Part shown: positions 1 to 9,946 of the stretch, piece by piece | Position numbering within the stretch: position 1 is the stretch's first letter | Layout of the letters: the number at the start of each line of letters is the position of its first letter | NCBI RefSeq assembly: GCF_024461735.1 | Contig: NZ_JANGAD010000013.1 | Coordinates: forward strand, 1 to 55,978 | Direction: 5' to 3' | Length of the DNA: 55,978 bases | Source of the DNA: Anaerotignum propionicum | Lineage (GTDB): Bacteria > Bacillota > Clostridia > Lachnospirales > Anaerotignaceae | Position numbers and translations under genes: made by a program | Notes under the pieces: model-generated | What the model was told of the DNA's origin: nothing | Seen by the model: the letters and a program-made list of their open reading frames with translations, nothing else | The model's database searches: none

Positions 1-60
1 TAAAAGCCCCTTCTAGGGGCAGAGCAAACCACCAGCTGAGCTGGTGGTGATGATTGTTAT
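1..60. repeat. Strong palindromes, possible end of an IS200/IS605-type element
   Basis: Two hairpins sit at the left edge: GCCCC-TTCTA-GGGGC, then a perfect 9-bp stem ACCACCAGC/GCTGGTGGT with a TGA loop at 28-48. Subterminal imperfect palindromes of this kind, preceded by CAAACC, are typical of right ends of IS200/IS605 elements and of the 3' part of TnpB omega-RNAs. No transposase lies in the window; any would be to the left. A plain terminator is the alternative, but the stem is followed by GATGATTG, not a U tract. Confidence 0.3.
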
Positions 61-636
61 TTATTTCTTGAGAAGACCTGCTCTGTGAGGGATTCCTATT
101 TATAAAACTTTTTTCCCGCTTGACGATTTAAAGATATGCTCTTCACATGAGCAAACCCTTTATAGGAAAAAAAGGGAAGGCAAGCTTTACGGCTTATCTT
201 AAGATATAAGGGAAGTTGGAGTCTTTTCTTTTTAAAAATCAATTAATAAACAATTGGGTTAGATTTTCCCTAACAGGGTTTATTGACGATAATTGTTTTT
301 TATGCTAGAATTTTAGTAAAAAATGGTTATTTATGTATTAACAGTCCAATTTAAGGGTATTTCGGCTTAAATTATGCAAAGAAATGCAAATGCCCAAAAA
401 GATTTTAAAACTGCTAACTGCATTTTTGTAACTGATTCTTATGTTTTATTGCTATTTAAGGCACAGGAGAGAGAATAATTTACCAACACTATTTTTAAAA
501 GTTTATTTGTCTGATTAGCCAAGAAACAGTGATTAGAGTTTATGTGAATGAAATACATTCCTTTGACGAAACAATAATGAAGATGGTGGGAATCCTCATT
601 TTGTTATGGCTTGATACCAAGTGAAATGAGGATATT

Positions 637-762
637 ATGAAACATATTTATAATGTTGTGAAAGAATTAAATAGTTTTTTAAGAAAAGGTAGGACGAAAC
701 CGCTGAGCTCCAGCGGTTCGTCGTGCATACAGGGGGTTTCGCATAATGGAAATTTCCTTTAA
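637..762 (+). CDS. Possible 41-aa peptide, unknown
   Basis: An ATG at 637 follows GAGG with a 5-nt gap and opens a 41-codon frame. The first half is amphipathic and basic (MKHIYNVVKELNSF, then LRKGR); the second half is Ser/Gly-rich with one Cys. A GC-rich hairpin (693-723) lies inside the frame, which is unusual for a coding sequence and may mean that the DNA is a structural element and the frame chance. I recognise no family. Confidence 0.2.
   Translation: MKHIYNVVKELNSFLRKGRTKPLSSSGSSCIQGVSHNGNFL
693..723. repeat. GC-rich hairpin
   Basis: GACGAAACCGCTG pairs with CAGCGGTTCGTC around an AGCTC loop with one bulged A. It stands out from AT-rich surroundings and has the same GCTGAGCT-like core as the palindrome at 28-48. 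There is no U tract, so it is not a clear terminator. It may be a transposon-end remnant or an RNA structure. Confidence 0.35.
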
Positions 763-1189
763 GAAGAATGCAACAAATCTTCAATGAAATAAGTTAGGCC
801 AAAAAAACTGGAAACATTATTATATAATGTTATAAGACTGGGTAGGGATGCTAATTATGTTCTGATGCAAGGACGGAATTGTATAAGATGAATCCTTATG
901 TAGCAGTATTCAAAACAATAATCTGATATTTCTTTTAGCAGAAGAGAAATAATCTAAGGTTAAGTAATTGCCATAGTAGCATTTTGAGGAGTTTTGAATG
1001 CTGATATTGAGCGAAAGATTTCGTAATTGGGCGTAGGGGCATGGTATTTTTATTGAGTGTTTTAATATTTATAGAATCACTTGTTAGTTTATTTTATAAG
1101 CTCTTTGCGTTTGGAATCAATCAGGGAATGGTTTCAAATGAAAGGATAAGTAAGTGTTAAAGAGGTATTGAACGATTGAGGAGACAGAT

Positions 1190-2263
1190 ATGTTTTCATT
1201 TTTAGAAATTTTAAAACAGACAATGGATTTGGGTGCATCTGATATTTTTATTGTTGCCGGCAAACCGCTGTCCTACAAAAAAGGGAAAATGATTTATCAA
1301 TTAAATGAGGAAAAGGTCATGCCTGATTACTCCAAGCTTTTGGTGGAAGAAGCATATAAACTTGCCCAGCGGGAATTAACACGTTTGACAACAGATGGGG
1401 ATGATGATTTTGCTTTATCAGTTCCAAACTTAGCGAGACTAAGGATTAGTTGCTATAAACAAAGAGGATCTCTGGCAGCGGTTTTGCGCATTGTGGCATA
1501 TGGTATTCCTGATTATCATACAATTGGAATTCCCGAACAAGTTTTGGCCTTAGCAAATCAGAATAAGGGCTTAGTTTTGGTTACTGGTTCTGCAGGAAAT
1601 GGTAAATCAACGACTCTGGCATGTATCCTTCAAAGAATTAATGAGACAAGAAGTAACCATATCATTACCCTTGAAGATCCGATTGAATTTTTGTTCCGCA
1701 ATGAAAAATCCATTGTCAGCCAGAGGGAAATTGGCTTAGACACCGCAAACTTTGTAACGGCATTGCGTTCCAGCCTGCGTCAATCTCCCGATGTAATTTT
1801 GGTAGGAGAAATGCGAGATTATGAAACCATACAAATTGCAATGGCGGCTGGTGAAACAGGACATCTTATTCTTTCTACACTACATACGGTGGGAGCGGCA
1901 AATACAATAGATAGAATTATTGATATTTTTCCACCAAACCAACAGCAACAGATTCGTATTCAGTTATCAATGGTCTTAAAAACTGTTGTATCTCAACAGC
2001 TTATTCCAGCTATTGATGATACATTGATTCCTGTTTTTGAAATCATGCATATGAACAATGCAGTGCGAAATATGATTAGGGATTCCAAAGTTCATCAAAT
2101 TGAATCGGTGATTGGCATGTCTGGGGAAGAAGGCATGATTTCTATGGACAATAGCTTATTCGAATTGGTTTCGAATGGTAAAATATTGGCAGAAACGGCA
2201 TTGCAATATGCCCTTCATCCAGAGCTTTTAGAAAAACGAATTCGCATGAACCTAAAAAAATGA
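1190..2263 (+). CDS. PilT-like twitching motility / type IV pilus retraction ATPase
   Basis: Hexameric secretion-family ATPase expected at the cytoplasmic base of a type IV pilus, where PilT drives pilus retraction. Its 357 aa match PilT length (about 340-370) and lack the long N-terminal domain of PilB. Visible motifs: a PAS-like N-terminal half with GASDIFI, Walker A GSAGNGKSTT (132-141), Asp box LEDPIEF (161-167), Walker B region ILVGEMRDYET (about 203-213) and His box GHLILSTLHT (224-233). The start follows GAGGAG. No pilB, pilC, pilD or pilin gene is near it, so the partner genes must be elsewhere or the protein serves another filament. The call to the PilT branch is firm; the exact role is inferred. 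Confidence 0.85.
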   Translation: MFSFLEILKQTMDLGASDIFIVAGKPLSYKKGKMIYQLNEEKVMPDYSKLLVEEAYKLAQRELTRLTTDGDDDFALSVPNLARLRISCYKQRGSLAAVLRIVAYGIPDYHTIGIPEQVLALANQNKGLVLVTGSAGNGKSTTLACILQRINETRSNHIITLEDPIEFLFRNEKSIVSQREIGLDTANFVTALRSSLRQSPDVILVGEMRDYETIQIAMAAGETGHLILSTLHTVGAANTIDRIIDIFPPNQQQQIRIQLSMVLKTVVSQQLIPAIDDTLIPVFEIMHMNNAVRNMIRDSKVHQIESVIGMSGEEGMISMDNSLFELVSNGKILAETALQYALHPELLEKRIRMNLKK

Positions 2264-2535
2264 TTTACGACGGCAAATAAACTGGGACATGTTGCATGGA
2301 TTCCTATTGAGATTACATTCTTAAGTAGATTTGCTTTATGGCCAAGTTCATATATTATTCATCGATATGTGCATTATGCTGTTCATGAATTAGGAGACAT
2401 ATTTCAAAAGAAAAGAATGCTGTGAACTTATGAATGAAACGAGCCAGAGAATTATATTTCTGATTATTCTCATTTATAATACGTTAAAGCAGTATGAAAA
2501 CTAAGTTTTAAGTGATAAGAAAAAGGGGGAGGCCT

Positions 2536-3747
2536 GTGGGCGAAGAATTTAGAGTTACATTATTAGGTGAATTTACCATTGAATATGGAAATAGTATTAT
2601 TTCCGACCAAACGAACCGCTCAAAGAAAGTGTGGACACTGATGGAATATATTATTGTTCACAGAAAGCGATTTATAACCCAAGATGAATTGATAGAGTTG
2701 CTATGGTCAGACAGCAATTCTCGAGATCCAATTAACACATTGAAGGTGCTGATGCACCGTGTAAGAGCAGCTTTAGATGAACTGGATTTTGATAATAGCC
2801 GACGCATGATACTGTATCGGAATGGAGCTTATGGCTGGAATCAAGATTATAAATGTATCACCGATGCCGATGAATTTCAAAGACTAATTTATGAAAGTGA
2901 ATTGGAAACAGAAGATGTTTCACGAAAGATTTCCCTTTTATTACAGGCTGAAAGCCTTTATAAAGGCCACTTCCTGCAAAAAAAATCATCAGAAGCTTGG
3001 GTTATACCAATTGCCACTTTTTATCGATCATTATATAATAGAGTTGTGGCTGATTTGGCTAAATTGTTGTTTGAGCATAAAAAATATGAACAACTTTCTG
3101 CTATTTGCCAAAAGGCTATTCTTTTAGAACCGTATGAAGAGCAATTATACATTTATTACATACAAGTATTGATATGTACAGGACATTTAGAAAAAGCCTT
3201 GGATTTATATCATCAGGTGACAGACTTATTTATGAAAGAGTTGGGAATAACGCCATCTGAGGAGTTTTTGGCGTTATATAAAGATGTTGTTCGGACAATT
3301 AAAACACCAGAGATGAATCTGGAAGTAATTAAGAACAAGCTGGATGAAAGCAAAGATGAAATTGGTAGCGTGTATTGTGAGTATGAATTTTTTAAGCTTG
3401 TGTACCACTTGGAGTCTAAAAACATAGGAAGAACAGGCGTGACATCTAATTTGTGTTTAATCTCTGTGGTAGACAAAAATGCCATTAGCATTCCCACCAG
3501 CAGAGTTTTAAATCGAGCAATGGATGCATTAAGAACGACAATTCAATACAACATACGTGGTGGAGACGCATTTGCCAGATACAGTGTGAATCAATATTTG
3601 ATTATGCTGTCCAATACCACAGAAGAAACAGCAAATGTGGTTGCACAGCGCTTATTGAAAGCTTTTCGGTCTGAGTTTCCAAATATAAATATCGTTTTAA
3701 AATATTCAATACAGCAAATTACACCAGGCTCCGATCGTTTTAGATAA
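2536..3747 (+). CDS. BTAD/SARP-like transcriptional regulator with degenerate GGDEF-like tail
   Basis: DNA-binding regulator. The N-terminal part is an OmpR-type winged helix (VTLLGEFTIEYG, then LIELLWSDSNSRDPINTLKVLMHRVR), followed by a tetratricopeptide-like bacterial transcriptional activation domain (about 120-260). The last 110 residues resemble a nucleotide-cyclase fold in which GGDEF is replaced (GDAFARYSVNQYLIML), so catalysis is not expected. The frame can open at GTG 2512, but that lacks a ribosome binding site; GTG 2536 follows AAAAGGGGGAGG and begins just before the conserved domain, though the 3-nt gap is short. It stands alone between pilT and a chemoreceptor gene; its targets are unknown. 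Confidence 0.75.
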   Translation: MGEEFRVTLLGEFTIEYGNSIISDQTNRSKKVWTLMEYIIVHRKRFITQDELIELLWSDSNSRDPINTLKVLMHRVRAALDELDFDNSRRMILYRNGAYGWNQDYKCITDADEFQRLIYESELETEDVSRKISLLLQAESLYKGHFLQKKSSEAWVIPIATFYRSLYNRVVADLAKLLFEHKKYEQLSAICQKAILLEPYEEQLYIYYIQVLICTGHLEKALDLYHQVTDLFMKELGITPSEEFLALYKDVVRTIKTPEMNLEVIKNKLDESKDEIGSVYCEYEFFKLVYHLESKNIGRTGVTSNLCLISVVDKNAISIPTSRVLNRAMDALRTTIQYNIRGGDAFARYSVNQYLIMLSNTTEETANVVAQRLLKAFRSEFPNINIVLKYSIQQITPGSDRFR

Positions 3748-3906
3748 ATTGAAATGGAGACTTAAATTTGTAGAATGAATTAAATCAATTATTCAAAAAC
3801 AAATAGATTCAAAAATTGTATGAAAATTTCAATCAGGAAACAGTTTTTGATATCAACAATCGGAGTGTGGGCAGTATAATAGTTAAAAAAATGAATGTTT
3901 GAAAAA

Positions 3907-3945
3907 AGCCTCTTATGAAAAATCATAGGAGGTTGTTGTTTTTCA
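3907..3945 (+). terminator. Rho-independent terminator after the BTAD regulator
   Basis: A 12-bp imperfect stem (AGCCTCTTATGA with TCATAGGAGGTT) with an A-rich loop is followed by GTTGTTGTTTTTC. It sits 160 bp after the stop codon of the BTAD regulator. Confidence 0.6.
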
Positions 3946-4715
3946 TAGAAATAATTTAAATGATGTGAATATAATTTACATATCTTTTTTGTCATAAGTG
4001 AAAGCTTAAAACTCTACAATAAGCGTATTATATGGCGCAATAAAGCATGACATGCTATAACAACATTAAAAGAATCCGTTCCTCACAACTTTTTTCTGCA
4101 TAAAAAGTAATGAAATATGTTTGCGATTTTATACATAATGTATAAGGCCCCTGAATGGTTTTTCAGAGATTGAAATTTAATATATATTGTTTGTGCAAAA
4201 AAACCATGGCAAATTAAATTAAAAATTGTAAGATATGGTATTTTTTTAGGGTAAATTCATTGATTAATATTTTCTTTTATGTTAAATTAAGAGTATACAA
4301 TTTTTAACAGGTATTCACTCGGCATATCGTTAAATTGCCTATTGTATTTGATACCCATTATGTTATTTATGAACATGATTTTATGCTAATGTTATCGTAC
4401 TTTTTATAGTGAAAGTGATTTATATAATTACATTTTGTTGAAATAGTAGCTGTGACAACGGGTATTAGTACAAGGGAGGGATAGCATCGAAAGGATTTTA
4501 ATTATTTAAAAAGGCCCTCCAAAATTTGCTATGCAGAACAACGACACTGCGTTTTCAAAAGAAACATTTGGACAAGGTATGTGAGGTTTAGTCTGCAAGA
4601 AGCAAAAGGGGGGGATGTCCGTTTTGGAACGATATTCTAAAGGGATAGAGAATATTGTTTTGGAATTAAGCGGAAAGTAGAGAGTGCAAAGAAGAGGGGA
4701 AAATGAGGTGTTAGA
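3946..4715. other. Long leader/intergenic region before chemoreceptor gene
   Basis: About 770 bp without a sizeable gene. A 21-codon frame at 4615-4680 begins directly after a run of G and is probably chance. I looked for a c-di-GMP riboswitch before this motility-related gene and saw no matching core. The chemoreceptor's own site, GAGGTG, is at the right end. Confidence 0.4.
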
Positions 4716-6830
4716 ATGAAAGTGTTTACAAAGAGTATTGCAAGAAAAATGATTTTGGCAACAATTATACCATTAGTTATTTTATTTCTAATTCTAATTA
4801 TTGTGGTATCCGGTCATGTGAAGAAAAGCATTAACGTTCAATCAAATGAGGTAATTAAAACAACCTCCAATAGTGCTGCATGGCAAATTAATCAATATTT
4901 GGCTAAATATTTATCTTTGGTTGAAACTGGTTCAAAAGATTCTTTGTTTCGGGATTTTATGGTAAAGGCTACACCTGAAATAAACGTGAAGGAACTTCCA
5001 GAATTTCAAAGTGTTTTTAATGAATTAAAAGAAATTGCTAAAATTGATTCAACAAATATACAGTCAGTTTGGATGGCAGATCTTGATTCCAGCCAGCTAA
5101 TTATGTCTGATGGATATGTGTCTCAATTGAATGGAGACTGGCAGATAACACAACGACCATGGTATATCAAAATGATGGAGAAAAAGGGATTAGCCATTTC
5201 TGAGCCTTATGTTGATGCAAGTACAAAAAAATTGGTCGTAACAATAGCAATTCCTGTTAATAACAATGGGCAAATTGTTGGTGCATTTGGTATTGACATG
5301 GCTCTTGATCAGGTTTCAGTAATATTGAGTAGCTTAAAGTTGGGAGAAACTGGGTATTTCTGCTTCGTTACAGAAACCAACACCATAATTTATCATCCCA
5401 ATGGTGACTACGTAATGAAAAATATTGATGAGCTTCCTGTTTCTGATGATGCGAAGAATTTTGTAAAAAATGTATCTACCAGTGTTGTTCAATATGAAAT
5501 AGATGGAAAAACTCTTACAGGATTTACTTCTGCTGTAGGCACAACGGGATGGAGGGTTATTTCCACAATACCACAAGAAGAGGTTGATATACCTTACGTT
5601 GAAGTGCGCACAATTTTATATTCCATTATTTCAGTAATTATGCTAATTCTTTGTGCACTTGTATATTTTACAGCAAAGAAAATGATAAGTCCTTTGCGTA
5701 AGTTGGTGGCTGCTTCAGACAGAATTGCAGCTGGTGATCTTGATGTGGAAATAGATATTAATACACATGATGAAACGGCTTTCTTAGCTGAATCTTTTGA
5801 TAAAACTGTCGTCCGCTTAAAGGGCTATATCGCATACATAGATGAAATCTCCGAATTACTGAGACAGCTTGGTACAGGTAATTTTAATCTTGAGTTTAAG
5901 CAAAGCTATGAAGGTGAATTTGCAGTCATTAAAGATGCTTTGGTTTCTACTACAGAAATGATTCGGGAGACATTGATTCAAATTAATTTGGCTGCAGAAC
6001 AGGTTGCTTCTGGTTCCGATCAGGTATCCAGCGGAGCTCAAGCTCTTTCTCAAGGCGCAACAGAACAAGCAAGCTCTATTGAAGAACTGTCTGCAACTAT
6101 GAATGATATTTCTAATCAGATTGTTCAGACTGCAGAAAATGCAACAAAGGCAAAAGCAATTGCTCTGGAAGCATCAAATGCTACAACCTATGGTCAAGAG
6201 CAGATGAAGCATATGGTTGAAGCGATGGAAGATATCAGCCGTACTTCCAATGAGATTGGAAAGATTATTAAGAATATTGATGATATTGCGTTCCAAACAA
6301 ATATCCTTGCACTGAATGCCGCGGTTGAGGCTGCTCGAGCAGGAAATGCGGGAAAAGGTTTTGCAGTGGTTGCTGATGAAGTTCGTAATCTTGCTAGTAA
6401 ATCTGCTGAAAGTGCAAAGAATACAGCTACTTTAATTGAAGGTTCTTTAAGAGCCATTGAAAAAGGAACAAAGATTGTAAATGGAACAGCAAAATCACTG
6501 GAAGATATTGTTCAGGGCTCCGAACAGTCAACAAGAATTATCCAATTTATTGCTGATGCTAGCAATGAGCAGGCTCAGGCAATCAATCAGGTTAATCTTG
6601 GTGTAGAGCAAATTTCTGCGGTTGTTCAAACAAATAGTGCAACAGCTGAGGAGGAAGCAGCTGCAAGTGAAGAGCTGTCTGCTCAAGCACAGTTATTAAA
6701 AGAGCTTATGTCAAGATTTGTATTAGATGAAAATGGCTCTGGAAAGAGCAGTTATTCAAATTATTCTAATACCAAGAGCGTAGAGGAATTTGATTTTAAT
6801 GGTGAAAATGACGATGAATTCAAATATTAA
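4716..6830 (+). CDS. Methyl-accepting chemotaxis protein, dCache sensor
   Basis: Transmembrane chemoreceptor that signals through CheW/CheA. 704 aa: TM1 about 12-33, extracellular double-Cache domain about 40-280, TM2 about 300-320, HAMP about 320-375, cytoplasmic signalling coiled coil about 400-690. The signalling tip is canonical ([18 protein letters not shown], then [15 protein letters not shown]). The Cache domain carries RPWY, PYVDA and GIDM, the pattern seen in dCache_1 domains that bind amino acids, so an amino-acid ligand is plausible but inferred. The start follows GAGGTG with a 5-nt gap. No CheR pentapeptide is obvious at the acidic C terminus. The gene is transcribed alone and ends before a strong terminator. 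Confidence 0.93.
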   Translation: MKVFTKSIARKMILATIIPLVILFLILIIVVSGHVKKSINVQSNEVIKTTSNSAAWQINQYLAKYLSLVETGSKDSLFRDFMVKATPEINVKELPEFQSVFNELKEIAKIDSTNIQSVWMADLDSSQLIMSDGYVSQLNGDWQITQRPWYIKMMEKKGLAISEPYVDASTKKLVVTIAIPVNNNGQIVGAFGIDMALDQVSVILSSLKLGETGYFCFVTETNTIIYHPNGDYVMKNIDELPVSDDAKNFVKNVSTSVVQYEIDGKTLTGFTSAVGTTGWRVISTIPQEEVDIPYVEVRTILYSIISVIMLILCALVYFTAKKMISPLRKLVAASDRIAAGDLDVEIDINTHDETAFLAESFDKTVVRLKGYIAYIDEISELLRQLGTGNFNLEFKQSYEGEFAVIKDALVSTTEMIRETLIQINLAAEQVASGSDQVSSGAQALSQGATEQASSIEELSATMNDISNQIVQTAENATKAKAIALEASNATTYGQEQMKHMVEAMEDISRTSNEIGKIIKNIDDIAFQTNILALNAAVEAARAGNAGKGFAVVADEVRNLASKSAESAKNTATLIEGSLRAIEKGTKIVNGTAKSLEDIVQGSEQSTRIIQFIADASNEQAQAINQVNLGVEQISAVVQTNSATAEEEAAASEELSAQAQLLKELMSRFVLDENGSGKSSYSNYSNTKSVEEFDFNGENDDEFKY

Positions 6831-6888
6831 TCGCCCTTGACTGTTATTGAAACTTAAATGAACGGATACATATAACAATGTACATGTT

Positions 6889-6926
6889 AACCCCCAGATC
6901 ATAATCGAATGGTTTGGGGGCTTTTA
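6889..6926 (+). terminator. Terminator after chemoreceptor gene
   Basis: AACCCCCAGATCAT pairs with ATGGTTTGGGGGC, followed by CTTTTAT. It lies 60 bp after the stop codon. Confidence 0.75.
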
Positions 6927-7094
6927 TATGGAAAGAAAACATGGGTTAGACGCATGTTTGAGAAGAGACTAGGGCGATAGGATAAAAGGAAATAAAAATT
7001 GTAATCAGCTAACCACAAAGATACAGGAAGATATAATAGCAGACCATTTTTCATTAAAAGAATATATTAACCCCTTTATGGGTGATTAGAATTA

Positions 7095-7245
7095 AAGGAT
7101 AAAAAAAGCCGTTTTAGAGGCTCTATGCGAATGGCGAAATTTTAACGTGTCTAAAGGGCACGTGCCAGTAAAATCCTGCAAAGGCTAGTTCAAACCACCC
7201 GTTTATCTAGGGGTATTGATTAATTAAATCTAGAAAAAACAATCT
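7095..7245 (+). repeat. Possible IS605/TnpB right-end or omega-RNA-like remnant
   Basis: This gene-free stretch includes AAAGGGCACGTGCC, then TGCAAAGG, then TTCAAACCACCCG followed by a CTAGGGG segment that can pair back. From memory this order of short blocks resembles the 3' scaffold of TnpB omega-RNAs and the right end of IS605-family elements. No tnpB or tnpA reading frame is next to it, so if real it is a relic or a stand-alone copy. The shared CAAACCACC with the palindrome at 1-60 supports a common origin, weakly. Confidence 0.25.
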
Positions 7246-7297
7246 TATTATAGGGATAAAAGAGGAATGTGAGTTACAAGACTGGGACTTTATATGG

Positions 7298-7996
7298 TCA
7301 GGTCTTATTTTCACATTTAGCATGACATTTCTTTAGGAATTCTTCATAATTCTGCTGCTCTTCTTCCATATCGCTTCCTTGACGCCCCATTCGGTCGCAA
7401 AAACCTAATAAAGCAATTTCTTCAATTTCGGTTTCTGCTTTCATTCCATGTATATCTCCGAAGGGTAGGCTTTTCAGGACATATAAGGGGTGCATATGAT
7501 ACTTTACCAGCACACTAACCATTTTAATAAATACTTCATCCTTTGTGAATTGGGATAAAAATTCAATAGAAAGCTTTGCGCCAACAGTATCATGGTCATA
7601 AGCAGTAATTTTTCCTCGACGAGTGCGGGTAGTCTGTACTTTTCCAACGTCATGTAAGAGTGCCGCCCACATAAATACTTTGGGATTTTGGCTTTTATGA
7701 CGTACCACTGCTGCTTGATCTACTACAAGACAGACGTGGTTCCATACGCATCCTTCAGGGTGATGTATTGGCGATTGAGGAACCGTTTCCAATTTTTTTA
7801 ACATGGAGAAGGGGAAGTCGTTAAGTCCGCCTGAATGAGATACCAAATTTAAGTATTCGGAAGGTTTGAAGTCCTCACATAAATGCTTTGTTAATTCTGT
7901 ATAAAGTTGTACCGACGTCATATTTTTAATAGAGTTCTGATTATCTGAATTGTTATTTAATGCATAACTAAGCGTTTCTGTTTTTAGATTTCCCAT
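7298..7996 (-). CDS. HD-domain phosphohydrolase-like protein
   Basis: Cytoplasmic HD-superfamily protein of 232 aa, likely a metal-dependent phosphohydrolase acting on a nucleotide or nucleic acid. The conserved histidine of WNH (about 86-87), the HDVGK motif (115-119) and later YHMHP and CDRMG segments fit an HDIG domain like that of tRNA nucleotidyltransferases, without the transferase part. A GTG at 8005 is possible, but ATG at 7996 has AGGTGA five bases upstream and is preferred. It runs in the same direction as the TRAP genes but is separated from them by a terminator. The substrate is unknown. Confidence 0.7.
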   Translation of the reverse strand: MGNLKTETLSYALNNNSDNQNSIKNMTSVQLYTELTKHLCEDFKPSEYLNLVSHSGGLNDFPFSMLKKLETVPQSPIHHPEGCVWNHVCLVVDQAAVVRHKSQNPKVFMWAALLHDVGKVQTTRTRRGKITAYDHDTVGAKLSIEFLSQFTKDEVFIKMVSVLVKYHMHPLYVLKSLPFGDIHGMKAETEIEEIALLGFCDRMGRQGSDMEEEQQNYEEFLKKCHAKCENKT

Positions 7997-8060
7997 TACG
8001 TTCACCTCAGAGATTATTTTTCACAGATGGTAAGCCACTTATACACATAAAAAGATAGAA

Positions 8061-8113
8061 TAAAAAACGATGCAGAAACAATCCTAAATCGGACGTCTCT
8101 GCACCGTTTTTTG
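8061..8113 (-). terminator. Terminator downstream of dctM
   Basis: AAAAACG-A-TGCAGA pairs with TCTGCA-C-CGTTTTT (one mismatch), leaving a U tract on the minus strand. It closes the dehydrogenase-dctPQM transcript. Confidence 0.65.
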
Positions 8114-8135
8114 CAAAATTACAAAGGGAAATTTA

Positions 8136-9422
8136 TTAATATAAAATATTAATCAGGAACGTTGAAACTACTGGTATATAAGTAATCACTAACAAATCGA
8201 TCACCAACAGAATATAGAAGGGCACAGCTTCTTTAATGAAAGCCGCTGTTTTGCACTGGGTTATTCCGCAGGTAACAAACATCAGAGTTCCCATAGGAGG
8301 GGACAATGCGCCGATTGCGTTATTGAAAATATAAATCATAGCAAACTGAATTTCATCAATGCCATAGTTTGCTGCAATCGGTGCCAGCAAAGGTACAAGG
8401 ATTATCATGGATGCGTTACCCTCAATGAACATACCAACAATTAATAAGAAAATATTAATAACCAATAAGAAGATATACTTATTATCAATGGTTGTTACAA
8501 TCCATTCTGTTAACTGCTGAGGGATACGTTCTTTCGTCAAAATCCAAGAAAATGCACTTGCAGCTGCAACGATCAGCATAATGGATGATGTTGTGCAAAC
8601 GGTTTCTCTTAAGCCTGTGAAGGTATTTTTTAAATCCAACTCTTTATAGACTGCACCAAGAATGATTGCATAAAGAATTGCGATTGCACCTGCTTCTGTG
8701 GCTGTAAAAATACCCAAACGGATACCGCCGATGATGATAATAGGCAAGCACAAAGGTAAGATTGCAGGCTTTACAGCAGCGATGAATTCTTTTGCTGGAA
8801 CTTTTTCGGTATAAAGAGGTTGATATCCACGTTTTACTGAGATAAAACGTACCAGAATCATCATAGAAACACATAGGAAGGTACCGATTCCAAGACCTGA
8901 CATGAACAGCTTGCCAATAGATACATTGGCAATACAGCCGTATAAAATCATGGCAATACCTGGGGGAATCAATGGTGTGATCATAGAAGAAGCTGCGGTA
9001 ACAACTGTTGAAAATTCTTTGGAGAAGCCTTTTGCCTCCATTTCAGGAACTAACATTTTTGCTTCCATGGCAGCATCAGCCAAATTGGAACCAGATAACC
9101 CGCCCATTAGTGTAGATAGAAGAATGTTTACCTGGGCTAAACCACCGGACATACGCCCTGTAAGTACGGAACAAAAATCTAAAATTCTTTTTGTTACACC
9201 GGTGTAGTTCATTAAAATGCCGGCACATACGAAGAAGGGAATTGCCAACAATGATATACTTTCAACACTGGTAATTGCTCTTTGAGCAAACATAATGGTG
9301 TTTATTGTCGGATTTAGAATGAAATAAACTGCAGAACCGCCTAATACGGATAAATAAACCGGAACTTTCAAGAATAAAAGTACCAGCAAAACAATGGCGG
9401 AAAGAGCAAGAACACTATTCAC
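8136..9422 (-). CDS. dctM: TRAP transporter large permease (DctM family)
   Basis: Inner-membrane subunit that forms the sodium-coupled translocation path of a TRAP transporter. 428 aa and about 12 hydrophobic segments, the usual DctM size. Family features include the GGLSGSNLADAAMEAKMLVPEM loop region (about 107-128), the ITPLIPPGIAMILYG stretch and GALSPPMGTLMFVTCGI near the C terminus. It starts with GTG at 9422, overlapping the end of dctQ by 8 nt, so the two are translationally coupled. Its neighbours predict a sugar-acid (hexuronate or aldonate) substrate. Confidence 0.92.
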   Translation of the reverse strand: MNSVLALSAIVLLVLLFLKVPVYLSVLGGSAVYFILNPTINTIMFAQRAITSVESISLLAIPFFVCAGILMNYTGVTKRILDFCSVLTGRMSGGLAQVNILLSTLMGGLSGSNLADAAMEAKMLVPEMEAKGFSKEFSTVVTAASSMITPLIPPGIAMILYGCIANVSIGKLFMSGLGIGTFLCVSMMILVRFISVKRGYQPLYTEKVPAKEFIAAVKPAILPLCLPIIIIGGIRLGIFTATEAGAIAILYAIILGAVYKELDLKNTFTGLRETVCTTSSIMLIVAAASAFSWILTKERIPQQLTEWIVTTIDNKYIFLLVINIFLLIVGMFIEGNASMIILVPLLAPIAANYGIDEIQFAMIYIFNNAIGALSPPMGTLMFVTCGITQCKTAAFIKEAVPFYILLVIDLLVITYIPVVSTFLINILY

Positions 9423-9915
9423 TTTCTACCGCCTCCTTTGCTTCAGATTTTACACCTTTAATAAGGGCATAGAAGTAATTAAAAATCATTAAAATATAAG
9501 ATACAGGTGCAATACCGTAAATAAGTGCATAAGGAATTTTTAACATAGGGGTTGTACGCCCACTGTTTACGAAAAGCTGTATAAACCCGATGCTTTGAAT
9601 AAATAAGTAAGAAATAACGGCTACTACAACAGCAGAAATAAAAACTGTAAAGGCTTTCTGAATCTTTTCAGGCATGAGATCTACAATCATTTCAATTGCA
9701 ACGTGATTGCCATAGCGGAATGCTGCACCCGCTGCTGCAAATACAATCCAAACCATGCATGCAAGCTGAACTTCTTCTAACCATGTAAAGGGCGCACCAA
9801 AGACACGACGCCAAACAACGCCTAAAAACGTAAGGAGGATCAGTAGTGCTAATACTATAGATGCGACCAATACGTCTAAATTAATAAGCTTAGATAATTT
9901 ATTATTATTTTTCAT
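9415..9915 (-). CDS. dctQ: TRAP transporter small permease (DctQ family)
   Basis: Small membrane subunit that pairs with DctM. 166 aa with four hydrophobic segments (about 14-33, 47-66, 87-108, 130-150) and the family pattern FLGVVWRRVFGAPFTWLEE followed by ACMVWIVFAAAGAAFRYGNHV. GAGGGAG precedes the ATG. It lies between dctP and dctM; a GC-rich hairpin separates it from dctP. Confidence 0.9.
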   Translation of the reverse strand: MKNNNKLSKLINLDVLVASIVLALLILLTFLGVVWRRVFGAPFTWLEEVQLACMVWIVFAAAGAAFRYGNHVAIEMIVDLMPEKIQKAFTVFISAVVVAVISYLFIQSIGFIQLFVNSGRTTPMLKIPYALIYGIAPVSYILMIFNYFYALIKGVKSEAKEAVESE

Positions 9916-9946
9916 ATTCGCTCCCTCGAATCTAATTCTGAAAATT

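Larger units (their letters stand above)
61..1189. other. Intergenic stretch, no convincing large gene
   Basis: About 1.1 kb without a recognisable protein. It contains the hairpin at 693-723 and one short ORF with a ribosome binding site at 637-762 (listed separately). The rest is AT-rich with scattered stops in all frames. The promoter of the downstream pilT-like gene must lie in its last few hundred bases, but I see no clear -35/-10 pair. Confidence 0.5.

Noticed and set aside
3789..3995. 68-codon minus-strand frame after the BTAD gene
   Set aside because: It includes the terminator hairpin at 3907-3945 and low-complexity AT-rich codons; no start signal.
4615..4680. 21-codon frame after a G run
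   Set aside because: The G run touches the ATG, leaving no spacing, and the peptide resembles nothing known.
4440..4715. Possible c-di-GMP riboswitch upstream of the chemoreceptor gene
   Set aside because: I looked for the GEMM core and tetraloop-receptor blocks and did not find them.
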